NCBI GenBank assembly: GCA_020435185.1
Contig: JAGRAA010000025.1
Location: 1 to 15,442 of the forward strand
DNA: 15,442 nt
Origin: Bdellovibrionales bacterium
GTDB lineage: Bacteria; Bdellovibrionota; Bdellovibrionia; Bdellovibrionales; UBA1609
Reading direction: 5' to 3'
Shown here one piece after another: positions 6,321-13,435 of this stretch (within the stretch, counting starts at the first letter, position 1; every line of letters begins with the position of its first letter). The notes below the pieces were generated by a model. It worked only from the letters and a program-made list of their open reading frames with translations, ran no database searches and had not been told where the DNA came from. Position numbers and translations under genes: made by a program.

Positions 6321-8759
6321 CTAAATATCTAGTTCATCTACTAATAGCGCATTGTCTTGAATAAACTTTCTTCTCGGTTCGACTTGATCACCCATTAATA
6401 CGCTGAAGGTTTCGTCTGCTTCCATGACATCATCTATAGTTACTCGGATTAGACTTCTATTTTCTGGATTAAGGGTGGTCTCCCAAAGTTGCTCAGGATT
6501 CATTTCACCTAATCCTTTATAACGTTGAATATAAATTCCTTTTTTTGCGTTTTCTATAACCGCCTGAGCAAAAGAAAAGTAATCTTTATATTCTATTGGT
6601 GATCCATCTACATCAGATGTGAAAGGCAACACAACTAACTCTCTAAAAGTTTTCCAATTACGCTTTAAATCTTTCCATATTGAAGACTCAAAAGTTTCAA
6701 AGTTTAGATTGCTCGAAAATTTATGGCCAAACTTTGTTGTAGTTACAACCACTCTCTTAGAACCGTGTTCTTTTTCATCAATCATTTTGTATTCAACTTT
6801 TGAAAGACCACTCAATGGATTTGATTTTATCCAATCTTTAAATCCTTCAATAGCTTTGTCCACGACAGACTGATCTTTAATAAAATCTTCTGGCTTAACA
6901 TCAGAGTTTAGCAAATAAGCCATAAAATCTCTTTCATACTGATTGGACCAATTTTTTAAAAGATGATCCGCTTTTCGAATATTAAATACAAAGTTCTTTA
7001 ATTCTTCTTCTGTGGTTCCAGTTTTTAGTCCGTCAATTTTAATATCTGTTAGTCCACTATTTAATAAATACTCTGTGAGAGCCTCTTCATTTTTAATATA
7101 CTCTTCAGATTTGCCTTTTTTCACCCGATATAATGGAGGTTGAGCTACATATATATAACCCTGCTCAACCACTTGAGGTAATTGTCTATAAAAGAACGTC
7201 AATAAAAGTGTTCTTATATGTGATCCATCTACATCAGCATCTGTCATAATAATAATTTTATGATATCTAATTTTATCTAAATTAATTTCTTTTCCTACAC
7301 CTGTGCCTAATGCAGAAATCATCATTTTAATTTCGTTATTAGATAACATTTTGTCAAATCTGGCTTTTTCAACATTTAATATTTTACCTCGAAGAGGCAA
7401 TACGGCTTGAGTTTTTCTATCTCTTGCCTGTTTTGCAGAACCACCCGCAGAATCTCCCTCAACCAAATAAAGTTCACATAAAGCAGGATCTGACTCCTGA
7501 CAATCAGCCATCTTTCCTGGCAAAGCTCCACTGTCTAAAGCTGTCTTTCTTCTTGTTAAATCACGAGCTTTTCTCGCGGCTATTCTTGCACGTGCTGAAT
7601 CTACACATTTACTAATAATTGTTTTTGAAATATTAGGATTACGATCTAACCAGTCAGCCAGTTTCTCATTAACTAAAGACTCTACAATTCCTTTAACCTC
7701 TGTATTACCCAGTTTTGTTTTAGTTTGTCCTTCAAACTGCGGCTCTCTCACTTTAACGCTGACCACAGCGACTAAACCTTCTCTAATGTCGTCACCATCT
7801 AGATTTACTTTTAAATCTTTTAAAAGATTTTTACTTTGAGCATAAGAGTTGGTTGTTCGAGTTAAGGCACCTCTAAACCCCACTAAATGAGTTCCACCCT
7901 CAACTGTATTAATATTATTGCAGTAAGAATATATAGATTCAGTGTAAGAATCGTTCCACTGCATAGCTACTTCAACTTCAACTTCCTCTTTCTCTCCACT
8001 AAAAAATATTACATCTGGGTGCAGTGATTTTTTTGTTTCATTCATATACGAAACAAATTCTTTTAGACCTTCTTCATATTGAAACTCTTGAGTTTTATTA
8101 ATTCTTTCGTCAATCAAGGTAAAATGAAGACCTGCATTTAAAAAGGCTAATTCCCTAATTCTTTTTGTCAATGTATTGGCATCAAAGCCGGTTTTTACAT
8201 CTTTAAAAATTTCTAAATCAGGTTGAAATGTGACTTTAGTCCCTGTTTTTTCAGAGTCCCCGACTCTTTCTAATTCGGTCTGAGGAATACCTTTTTCGTA
8301 AGATTGTCTCCATACGCCACCTTTGCTCTTCACTTCAACAGAACAATGACTTGATAGTGCGTTTACTACTGAAGCTCCCACTCCATGCAATCCTCCTGAG
8401 ACTTTATAAGAATCAGAATTAAATTTTCCACCGGCATGTAAGACAGTCATAACTACTTCTACGGCAGATTTACCATCTTTATGGGTTTCAACAGGGATTC
8501 CTCTTCCATCATCTTCTATCGAAATAGAGTTATCTGATTGAATTGTTATTTTGATTTTCTTACAAAACCCTGCAAGAGCTTCATCCACGGAATTATCCAC
8601 AACTTCATAAACTAGATGATGATAACCTCGAACAGATGTATCCCCGATGTACATTCCTGGTCGTTTTCTTACAGCTTCTAGACCTTCTAAAACCTGAATA
8701 GAACTCGCGTTATAATTTGAACCAGCTTTACCTTCGTTAACGGTTTGACCTTCTGACAA
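6321..8759 (-). CDS. gyrB: DNA gyrase subunit B
   Basis: GyrB is the ATPase subunit of gyrase. Its GHKL domain shows E52 and N56 in YEVVDNSVDEA, DDGRGIP (83-89), GGLHGVGASVVNA (122-134) and the ATP-contacting Q345/K347 in GQTKTKLG. The TOPRIM domain shows EGDSAGG with E434, PLRGKILNVEKA and the metal-binding pair D507/D509 in MTDADVDGSH. The 812-residue length, with an insert of about 170 residues after TOPRIM (about 550-720), is the proteobacterial long form (E. coli has 804). The tail signature QRYKGLGEMNPEQLW is at 745-759. The start is TTG: an in-frame stop lies four codons upstream and the next Met is residue 36, inside the conserved domain, so TTG is the only sensible start. The gap to recF is 4 bp. 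Confidence 0.98.
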   Translation of the reverse strand: MSEGQTVNEGKAGSNYNASSIQVLEGLEAVRKRPGMYIGDTSVRGYHHLVYEVVDNSVDEALAGFCKKIKITIQSDNSISIEDDGRGIPVETHKDGKSAVEVVMTVLHAGGKFNSDSYKVSGGLHGVGASVVNALSSHCSVEVKSKGGVWRQSYEKGIPQTELERVGDSEKTGTKVTFQPDLEIFKDVKTGFDANTLTKRIRELAFLNAGLHFTLIDERINKTQEFQYEEGLKEFVSYMNETKKSLHPDVIFFSGEKEEVEVEVAMQWNDSYTESIYSYCNNINTVEGGTHLVGFRGALTRTTNSYAQSKNLLKDLKVNLDGDDIREGLVAVVSVKVREPQFEGQTKTKLGNTEVKGIVESLVNEKLADWLDRNPNISKTIISKCVDSARARIAARKARDLTRRKTALDSGALPGKMADCQESDPALCELYLVEGDSAGGSAKQARDRKTQAVLPLRGKILNVEKARFDKMLSNNEIKMMISALGTGVGKEINLDKIRYHKIIIMTDADVDGSHIRTLLLTFFYRQLPQVVEQGYIYVAQPPLYRVKKGKSEEYIKNEEALTEYLLNSGLTDIKIDGLKTGTTEEELKNFVFNIRKADHLLKNWSNQYERDFMAYLLNSDVKPEDFIKDQSVVDKAIEGFKDWIKSNPLSGLSKVEYKMIDEKEHGSKRVVVTTTKFGHKFSSNLNFETFESSIWKDLKRNWKTFRELVVLPFTSDVDGSPIEYKDYFSFAQAVIENAKKGIYIQRYKGLGEMNPEQLWETTLNPENRSLIRVTIDDVMEADETFSVLMGDQVEPRRKFIQDNALLVDELDI

Positions 8760-8763
8760 TTTA

Positions 8764-9927
8764 CTATCCTATGTTTGATTCGCTTTTTACAATTTCACCA
8801 TTATTAATTTCAAATACAAAAAAATCACCTTCTAAAAACCTTGAACCAGAACTCACTTCATCAATTTTAAACGCCAAATCTGTAGTCGTTAAAAAAATCT
8901 GGGCTTCAATGTTATTTAAAAATTTCACAAGCTTTGTTCTTTTAATTAAGTCTAACTCCGACAAAACATCATCTAGCAAAAGCAGAGGATAAGAATCATG
9001 CTTTTTTTTAAACAACAAAATTTGACCCATCTTTACAGCTATAATAAGTGTCCTTTGTTGCCCTTGAGAACAAAAGTAGCGTGAGTCCTCCTGATTCACT
9101 AAAAAACGAATGTCGTGCTTATGAGGACCTATTAACGTGGTCCCAGCACTCAGTTCGGCATCAGCTAAATCTTTCGCTCGATCAAGAAAGTTATTATATA
9201 CATGTGAGGCTGTCCAGTCGACTCCATTCTTTGAAGAAATCAGATATTCCACAGAGATTTCCACATTTTCACCCTCAATCAATGAATTGTATATGGGACT
9301 TAATTCTGATTTTAGTATTCTCACCACTGATAATCTGTGATGCGTTAAGTCAGTGGCCTTTTCAAAGTATAGAGGATTAAGGCTTTCGAGTACCCCAAGT
9401 ATAGATTTTTTCTCTAACCCATGATTTTTATAATTTTTTAAAACCTTGTTTCTCGCGTTTAAAGCCTTTTTGAAATCAGCAAGCTTTTTACTATACTCAG
9501 GATTAAGGCTCATGCCTATTTCGTCAATTAAAGTTCTTCTCGCATCGGGACCGTCTTTTATTACAGCCAAACTCTCTGGGCTAAAGAGAACACTGAATAA
9601 TCTATTTTTTAAGTTAGAATTGTTTAGAGACTTATTGTTGTAAAGCATGCGCTTACGAGAATCGACAAATTCAACTTTGGCATTATTCGTTAAATTTTTA
9701 TCTAAATATCTTCCTTCCACATATCCACAGGTTTCTCCACGTTTTATCAATACCTCCGCTTTCCCGGGTCGAAAAGTACCTCCAAAAGAAAGAACGAATA
9801 TACTCTCTAATAAATTTGTTTTTCCTTGGCCATTTGGACCAAGAAATATATTCACACTTGGATGAAATTGAATAGTGCTTTTTAAAAGGTTTCTAAAATT
9901 ATAGAACTTTAACTCTTTTAAAACCAT
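8764..9927 (-). CDS. recF: DNA replication and repair protein RecF
   Basis: RecF is an SMC-like ABC ATPase that works with RecO and RecR to load RecA at single-strand gaps and stalled forks. The 387-residue product has Walker A GPNGQGKT at 30-37, the ABC signature CSQGQQR at 286-292 and Walker B LLLLDDVLSELD at 315-326, with a helical arm between (about 140-260). It is slightly longer than E. coli RecF (357), mainly through small loops and a C-terminal tail. The ATG follows the dnaN stop after a single base (TAG-A-ATG), so reinitiation after dnaN is likely; there is no clear independent ribosome site. The gene lies between dnaN and gyrB, the classic arrangement. Confidence 0.97.
   Translation of the reverse strand: MVLKELKFYNFRNLLKSTIQFHPSVNIFLGPNGQGKTNLLESIFVLSFGGTFRPGKAEVLIKRGETCGYVEGRYLDKNLTNNAKVEFVDSRKRMLYNNKSLNNSNLKNRLFSVLFSPESLAVIKDGPDARRTLIDEIGMSLNPEYSKKLADFKKALNARNKVLKNYKNHGLEKKSILGVLESLNPLYFEKATDLTHHRLSVVRILKSELSPIYNSLIEGENVEISVEYLISSKNGVDWTASHVYNNFLDRAKDLADAELSAGTTLIGPHKHDIRFLVNQEDSRYFCSQGQQRTLIIAVKMGQILLFKKKHDSYPLLLLDDVLSELDLIKRTKLVKFLNNIEAQIFLTTTDLAFKIDEVSSGSRFLEGDFFVFEINNGEIVKSESNIG
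8767..8770 (-). promoter_or_regulatory. Ribosome binding site that fixes the gyrB TTG start
   Basis: AGGA on the minus strand lies inside the last codons of recF, 7 nt before the TTG at 8759-8757. The in-frame TAG at 8771-8769 blocks any start further upstream. Together these decide for TTG, and they make gyrB translation dependent on ribosomes finishing recF. Confidence 0.6.
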
Positions 9928-9928
9928 T

Positions 9929-11041
9929 CTATATACGCATTGGCATAACTACACAGGTGTAAGATTCGTCCCCTTGAGGCCTCATTATTCCTGGAGAAAG
10001 TTGATCGCTCAGCTCTATACTTATCTTAGAATCATCTATAGAGTTTAAAATATCTAGAATATATTTTGCATTAAACCCAATTTTAAAATCATTCCCTTTG
10101 TAATCAATATCAATCTCTTCTTTTGCTTCGCCCATCTCTGGATTATTAGAAGTGATCTCCATTTTTCCGTCAGACAATTTAAACGTAACACCTTTAGACT
10201 TTTGATTACTCATTAAAGAAACTCTTTTTAAAGAGCTATGAAGTAATGCCTTATCTACTAATATTTTTTGTTTCAAGTCTTTAGGTATTAGCTGATTGTA
10301 ATTAGGATACTTCCCCTCTATGAGTCTAACCATTAAAACTGTAGAATTATATCTTACAATGAGCTGTGCCCCTTCTATTGCCATTTCAAAGTTATCTTGA
10401 ATTCCTTCGATAAGTTTATTTATTTCATTTAAACCTTTTTTAGGAATGATCACCCCAGATAAAGAATTTTTAGATGAGCTTTCCATTTTTCTGTTTACTA
10501 AACTTAGACGATGGCCATCAGTGGCTACCATTCTATAATAACCTTGATGTTCTTCATCTTTTTCTAAATATACCCCATTAAGATGATATCTTGTTTGGTC
10601 ATGTGAAACGCTATAAATAGTTTTTGAAATCATCTCCGATAAAGTTTGTGAGCTTACTAAAGAAAATTTCTTCGTATGAATCGATGGAAAGACTGGATAC
10701 TCTTCAGGACTAATCCCTACAATATTAAATACTGATTTACTCTGAGCAATCTTAAGCCAATTATTTTCTTGCTTGGTGAGAAGAACCTCTTCTTCAGGCA
10801 ATTCTTTCGCTATATCAAATAAACTTTTTGCATTTACAGCAACTTTGCCAGATTCAATAACCTCCGCTTTTACGCTGTCTGTTAAACTAACCTCTAAATC
10901 TGTTGCAAAAATGGTAAGCAAGTTATTGCTACACTCTAAAAGAACATTTGATAAAACAGGCATTGCATTTCTTTTTTCTACAATGTTTTGAGTTTTACTT
11001 AACAAAGATAATAACTCTGATGTCTTTATTTTTAATTTCAC
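9929..11041 (-). CDS. dnaN: DNA polymerase III beta subunit (sliding clamp)
   Basis: The beta clamp is a ring dimer that tethers DNA polymerase III to DNA and recruits many partners through a hydrophobic pocket. The 370-residue product (E. coli 366) has three repeated clamp folds (about 1-120, 125-245 and 250-370). Landmarks are MPVLSNVLLE at 27-36, the ATDGHRLS loop in the second domain, EGKYPNY before the third, and the terminal MPMRI, which forms part of the partner-binding pocket. The start is GTG, supported by GAGAGGT 6 nt upstream; the frame cannot extend usefully further. The gene begins immediately after the putative oriC and leads the long minus-strand operon. No clear sigma70 promoter was found in the AT-rich DNA upstream. 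Confidence 0.98.
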   Translation of the reverse strand: MKLKIKTSELLSLLSKTQNIVEKRNAMPVLSNVLLECSNNLLTIFATDLEVSLTDSVKAEVIESGKVAVNAKSLFDIAKELPEEEVLLTKQENNWLKIAQSKSVFNIVGISPEEYPVFPSIHTKKFSLVSSQTLSEMISKTIYSVSHDQTRYHLNGVYLEKDEEHQGYYRMVATDGHRLSLVNRKMESSSKNSLSGVIIPKKGLNEINKLIEGIQDNFEMAIEGAQLIVRYNSTVLMVRLIEGKYPNYNQLIPKDLKQKILVDKALLHSSLKRVSLMSNQKSKGVTFKLSDGKMEITSNNPEMGEAKEEIDIDYKGNDFKIGFNAKYILDILNSIDDSKISIELSDQLSPGIMRPQGDESYTCVVMPMRI

Positions 11042-11098
11042 AAAATACCTCTCTGAATGGTCTATATAATTAACTAATTTTATATATTTATAAATAAG

Positions 11099-11114
11099 TA
11101 GTAGTAGTAGGGGG
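11099..11114 (+). repeat. DnaA-trio-like TAG repeat plus G run
   Basis: Four tandem TAG triplets at 11099-11110 are followed directly by GGGG (11111-11114). Read 3' to 5' away from the DnaA-box cluster this is GAT-GAT-GAT-GAT, the DnaA-trio motif, next to a G/C block and bordered on the far side by AT-rich DNA. A degenerate box-like sequence TGTTGAAAA (11115-11123, 7 of 9) abuts the G run. This is the order and polarity of the Bacillus subtilis basal unwinding system, but the nearest good DnaA box is about 60 bp away, further than expected. Confidence 0.5.
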
Positions 11115-11175
11115 TGTTGAAAACCACCAAATCAAACTAAATATTTTAAATCATTATATTTTTTTAAAAATCCTC

Positions 11176-11184
11176 CGTGGATAA
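11176..11184 (-). promoter_or_regulatory. DnaA box, 8 of 9
   Basis: The minus strand reads TTATCCACG, one mismatch (last base) from TTATCCACA. It is the strong box closest to the TAG repeat and lies just beside the second AT-rich stretch. Confidence 0.65.
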
Positions 11185-11219
11185 ACCCTGTGTAAAAATG
11201 CGTATAAAGTTGTGAGTTT

Positions 11220-11228
11220 TGTGGATAA
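11220..11228 (-). promoter_or_regulatory. DnaA box, perfect
   Basis: The minus strand reads TTATCCACA, an exact consensus high-affinity DnaA box. It faces the 7/9 box TTTTCCACG (11233-11241, plus strand) with a 4-bp gap, forming an inverted pair. Confidence 0.8.
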
Positions 11229-11232
11229 AAAC

Positions 11233-11241
11233 TTTTCCACG
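11233..11241 (+). promoter_or_regulatory. DnaA box, 7 of 9
   Basis: TTTTCCACG differs from the consensus at positions 3 and 9. On its own it would be weak; its place between two perfect boxes makes it a plausible low-affinity site. Confidence 0.4.
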
Positions 11242-11267
11242 AAGACTCCACTAGGATAGTCACAGCT

Positions 11268-11276
11268 TTATCCACA
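11268..11276 (+). promoter_or_regulatory. DnaA box, perfect
   Basis: TTATCCACA on the plus strand, an exact match, 9 bp from the dnaA stop and in the same orientation as the next box at 11281-11289. Confidence 0.8.
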
Positions 11277-11280
11277 TCAC

Positions 11281-11289
11281 TTATTCACA
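11281..11289 (+). promoter_or_regulatory. DnaA box overlapping the dnaA stop codon, 8 of 9
   Basis: TTATTCACA has one mismatch (T for C at position 5). It spans the TGA stop codon of dnaA (11287-11285 on the minus strand), 4 bp from the preceding perfect box, so the end of dnaA is part of the box cluster. Confidence 0.5.
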
Positions 11290-12697
11290 CCCCTGTGATA
11301 TTGTGTATTCGACTCTCTATCTCTTCAATATCCCTCTTTAAATCAAGATTTTTACTTTGTTGATCCTCCACTCGCTTCAGCGCGTTAATAACAGTTGTGT
11401 GATCACGACCTCCGAAAGCTTGCCCGATATCAACTAAAGATTTATCTAAATGATTTTTGACTAAATACATGGCAACTTGTCGAGCACTGACGATAGGTTT
11501 TGTTCGAGATTTAGCCTTCAAATCAGCAACTCTAATATTATAATGCGATGCAGTTAGTTTCAGTATCTCATCAATAGTGATACTCGTTGTATCGTCATGA
11601 GTAGCCAAAACTTTTTTTGCTAAAGAAAGGTTTATCTCTAATCCCTGAAGTTCCGAAAACATTTTTACTTTATTTAAATTTCCTTCGAGTTCCCGTATAG
11701 ACCTTTTAGAAATTCTTGAAATATAATTTATGACATCATTTGGAAGGTAAATTCTTCTCTGCTCAGCTTTATACTTTAAAATAGCCACTCGAGTTTCTAT
11801 GTCAGGCATTTGGATATCGGCTATAAGTCCCCACTCTAATCGAGTACGAATTCTGTCTTCTAGCCCCTTTATCTCTTTAGGCATTCGATCACTAGCTACG
11901 ATGACTTGTTGGCCCTTTTCAAAAAAATCATTCAACGTGTGAAAGAATTCTTCTTGAACAGCTTCCCCACGTCCAAGAATTTGAATATCATCCATTAAAA
12001 GAACCTGACATCGCTCTCTAAACCGCATACGGAATTTATCCATTTCGCTACGGCGAATACTTGAGATGCATTCATTTAAAAAACGTTCAGCAGAGACATA
12101 ACAAATTTTTAAATCCGGTCGTTTTTCAACTAAATTATTTCCAACAGCATTTAACAAATGAGTTTTTCCCATCCCAGTAGGTCCACAGATAAATAATGGA
12201 TTATAATTTTCTTTACCTGGATTTTCCGCAATGCTGTAAGAGGCCGCATGAGCAAATTCATTATTTCTTCCCACAACAAAAGTAGAAAATTTATAATCAG
12301 GATTTAAAGTGTCATTACTAGAGGCTAAAAGAGGCTTCGAGAATTCATTTGTGTAATTTTTTCCATTTTGATTAAATTGAGCTAAAGGGATATCTAATTG
12401 CACTAAGTCATCATCCTCTTCTAAAGTTTTATTTTCACCAGTAACGATCAACTCAACCTGGAAGGGATGATTATAAAGAGCAGAGATTTCGCTGCACAGT
12501 CTGTCTAATAAATTTTGTGATATCCAATATTTATGAAGCTCAGTGGGTACACCAAGACGAAATCGGTCACCATCTACAGCTTGTTCTATAGAAATTAAAG
12601 ATGTTGGTTCAAACCACATCTGTAGAGGTCTATTGTCTAAATTCTTACTCTTTAAATTAGACTTGATTTGGTCCCACAATAGTGTACCTTGCGCCAC
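11285..12697 (-). CDS. dnaA: Chromosomal replication initiator DnaA
   Basis: DnaA binds oriC, oligomerises with ATP and melts the duplex. The 470-residue product shows all four domains: N-terminal helicase/DiaA-interacting domain (1-85, with W28F29 in QMWFEP), a variable linker (about 86-135), the AAA+ core and the DNA-binding domain. Walker A is GPTGMGKT at 172-179, Walker B LLMDDIQ at 233-239, and GLEDRIRTRLEWGL (278-291) carries the arginine finger region. The C-terminal domain has the helix-turn-helix signatures SARQVAMYL (404-412) and AFGGRDHTTVINAL (427-440), which read the DnaA box. The start is GTG with GGGGG (12704-12708) 6 nt upstream. No clear promoter is seen; a TTGAAA-17-TACTTC arrangement with an extended TG lies upstream but is weak. 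Confidence 0.99.
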   Translation of the reverse strand: MAQGTLLWDQIKSNLKSKNLDNRPLQMWFEPTSLISIEQAVDGDRFRLGVPTELHKYWISQNLLDRLCSEISALYNHPFQVELIVTGENKTLEEDDDLVQLDIPLAQFNQNGKNYTNEFSKPLLASSNDTLNPDYKFSTFVVGRNNEFAHAASYSIAENPGKENYNPLFICGPTGMGKTHLLNAVGNNLVEKRPDLKICYVSAERFLNECISSIRRSEMDKFRMRFRERCQVLLMDDIQILGRGEAVQEEFFHTLNDFFEKGQQVIVASDRMPKEIKGLEDRIRTRLEWGLIADIQMPDIETRVAILKYKAEQRRIYLPNDVINYISRISKRSIRELEGNLNKVKMFSELQGLEINLSLAKKVLATHDDTTSITIDEILKLTASHYNIRVADLKAKSRTKPIVSARQVAMYLVKNHLDKSLVDIGQAFGGRDHTTVINALKRVEDQQSKNLDLKRDIEEIESRIHNITGV

Positions 12698-12813
12698 TTA
12701 ATACCCCCAAAATAGGTAAATATAGATATCTAATAATTGTGCATAGCCAAGATGTGGGAACGAAGTACCATGTTAATAAGAATCTTTCAATATCTTGACG
12801 TAAAAGGGGTAAT

Positions 12814-12858
12814 ATGATTGTATGTCGCATCAGTCCGGAATACGGGCTTAAATTTTGA
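12814..12858 (+). CDS. Possible 14-codon leader peptide upstream of rpmH
   Basis: A short frame, ATG to TGA, encodes MIVCRISPEYGLKF. It is preceded by AAAAGGGGTAAT, a good ribosome site and a near copy of the one used by rpmH (13 of 14 matching bases, 12799-12812 versus 12907-12920). A frame this short can arise by chance, and the best rpmH promoter candidate lies downstream of it, which would exclude it from that transcript. Confidence 0.2.
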   Translation: MIVCRISPEYGLKF

Positions 12859-12863
12859 GTAGC

Positions 12864-12891
12864 CTGACGTTGAAATACCTGACGTTAGAAT
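12864..12891 (+). promoter_or_regulatory. Candidate promoter of rpmH
   Basis: CTGACG (12864-12869) and TAGAAT (12886-12891) are spaced 16 bp apart; the -10 matches five of six consensus bases and the -35 four of six. Transcription would begin near 12898, about 27 nt before rpmH. The two CCTGACGTT repeats overlap it and could equally be operator sites. Another good -35 (TTGACG, 12795) has no matching -10. Confidence 0.35.
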
Positions 12892-12924
12892 GACGTAAGC
12901 TACAGTCGTAAAAGAGGTAAAGAG

Positions 12925-13074
12925 ATGAAAAGAACGTATCAGCCAAGTAGAAAAAGTAGAAAAAGAAGACATGGTTTTCGTAATCGTATGGCAACTAAAG
13001 ATGGTCAAGAGGTCCTATCTAGAAGAAGAGCTAAAGGTCGAAAAAGACTTACGGTTTCTGTAGGTGGAAAGTAA
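12925..13074 (+). CDS. rpmH: 50S ribosomal protein L34
   Basis: L34 is a small, very basic protein of the large ribosomal subunit. The 49-residue product begins MKRTYQPSRK and continues with HGFRNRM (16-22) and the Arg/Lys-rich LSRRRAKGRKRL (31-42), a textbook match to the family in length and sequence. The ATG is preceded by GAGG with 7 nt spacing. The gene diverges from dnaA across a 227-bp gap, the conserved arrangement in many bacteria, and its last 11 nt overlap the beginning of rnpA. Confidence 0.98.
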   Translation: MKRTYQPSRKSRKRRHGFRNRMATKDGQEVLSRRRAKGRKRLTVSVGGK

Positions 13075-13435
13075 TAACCAGATTAAAACATTAAAGCAAA
13101 GTCGTGATTTTTTGTGTTTAAAAAAGAATGGGCGACGAGTTTTTCCAAGTGATTGGTTAATAGTTAACTATATTAAAAATGATATAGGGACTCATCGAAT
13201 GGGATGGACTATTCCAAAAGGAGTGGGTCCTGCGGTGTTAAGAAATAAGTTAAAGAGATGGGCCAGAGTGGTCATGAAAAGTGTAAATCCAGGTATTTCT
13301 GAATCAGTAGATTTAAATTTGGTATTTAAAATTAAAAATCCTGTGTTTTACAAGAACTTGAGTTTTTATGAGTTTCAAAGTTCGATTGAAAAATCATATA
13401 GAAAGATCAAATTTCGAGAAAAAAAGTCTACTTAA
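13064..13435 (+). CDS. rnpA: Ribonuclease P protein component
   Basis: RnpA assists the catalytic RNA of RNase P in cutting the 5' leader from pre-tRNA. The 123-residue product shows the early SRDF motif (13-16), the central beta strand with GWTIPKGVGPAVLRNK (47-62) and the family RNR helix, here R60-N61-K62-L63-K64-R65-W66-A67-R68, where Lys replaces the third-position Arg. The only standard start is GTG at 13064, inside rpmH (11-nt overlap); an AGGTGG that includes the GTG could also serve a non-canonical start a few codons on (for example ATT at 13082), so the exact N-terminus is uncertain. The gene overlaps yidD by 68 nt at its 3' end. Confidence 0.93.
   Translation: MESNNQIKTLKQSRDFLCLKKNGRRVFPSDWLIVNYIKNDIGTHRMGWTIPKGVGPAVLRNKLKRWARVVMKSVNPGISESVDLNLVFKIKNPVFYKNLSFYEFQSSIEKSYRKIKFREKKST

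Larger units (their letters stand above)
11042..11284. other. oriC: Putative chromosomal replication origin (oriC)
   Basis: This non-coding gap between dnaA and dnaN holds two perfect DnaA boxes (TTATCCACA), three boxes with one or two mismatches and several 7/9 matches. It also has two very AT-rich stretches (about 11061-11097 and 11131-11170) suited to unwinding, and a TAG-repeat followed by a G run (11099-11114). Perfect and near-perfect boxes cluster on the dnaA side (11176-11289), AT-rich DNA on the dnaN side. This matches origins of many bacteria that lie beside dnaA. A second, divergent gap (12698-12924) lacks convincing boxes. If the origin is here, dnaA itself is transcribed toward it, against the rightward fork. 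Confidence 0.8.
12698..12924. other. Divergent intergenic region between dnaA and rpmH
   Basis: This region must carry promoters for both directions. It contains four copies of TGACGT (12796, 12865, 12880, 12891), two within a 9-bp direct repeat CCTGACGTT (12863-12871 and 12878-12886). A second duplicated block, CGTAAAAG(G/A)GGTAA, is at 12799-12812 and 12907-12920. Only poor DnaA-box matches occur (TGTGCATAG at 12738, 7 of 9; TGTGGGAAC at 12753, 6 of 9), so I do not call a second origin here. Confidence 0.6.

Noticed and set aside
9048..9380. 110-codon and smaller plus-strand frames opposite recF
   Set aside because: They lie fully antisense to conserved RecF sequence and overlap each other in different frames.
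12795..12818. Promoter TTGACG/TATGAT upstream of rpmH
   Set aside because: The hexamers look good singly but are only 12 bp apart, too close for sigma70; no -10 fits at 16-18 bp.
12698..12924. A second origin segment upstream of dnaA
   Set aside because: Only 6-7 of 9 matches to the DnaA box occur, no dense AT-rich stretch and no trio-like block, so bipartite origin structure is not supported.
12787..13008. 73-codon minus-strand frame between dnaA and rpmH
   Set aside because: Half is antisense to rpmH and the rest crosses the promoter region; Ser/Thr-rich composition is the shadow of L34 codons.
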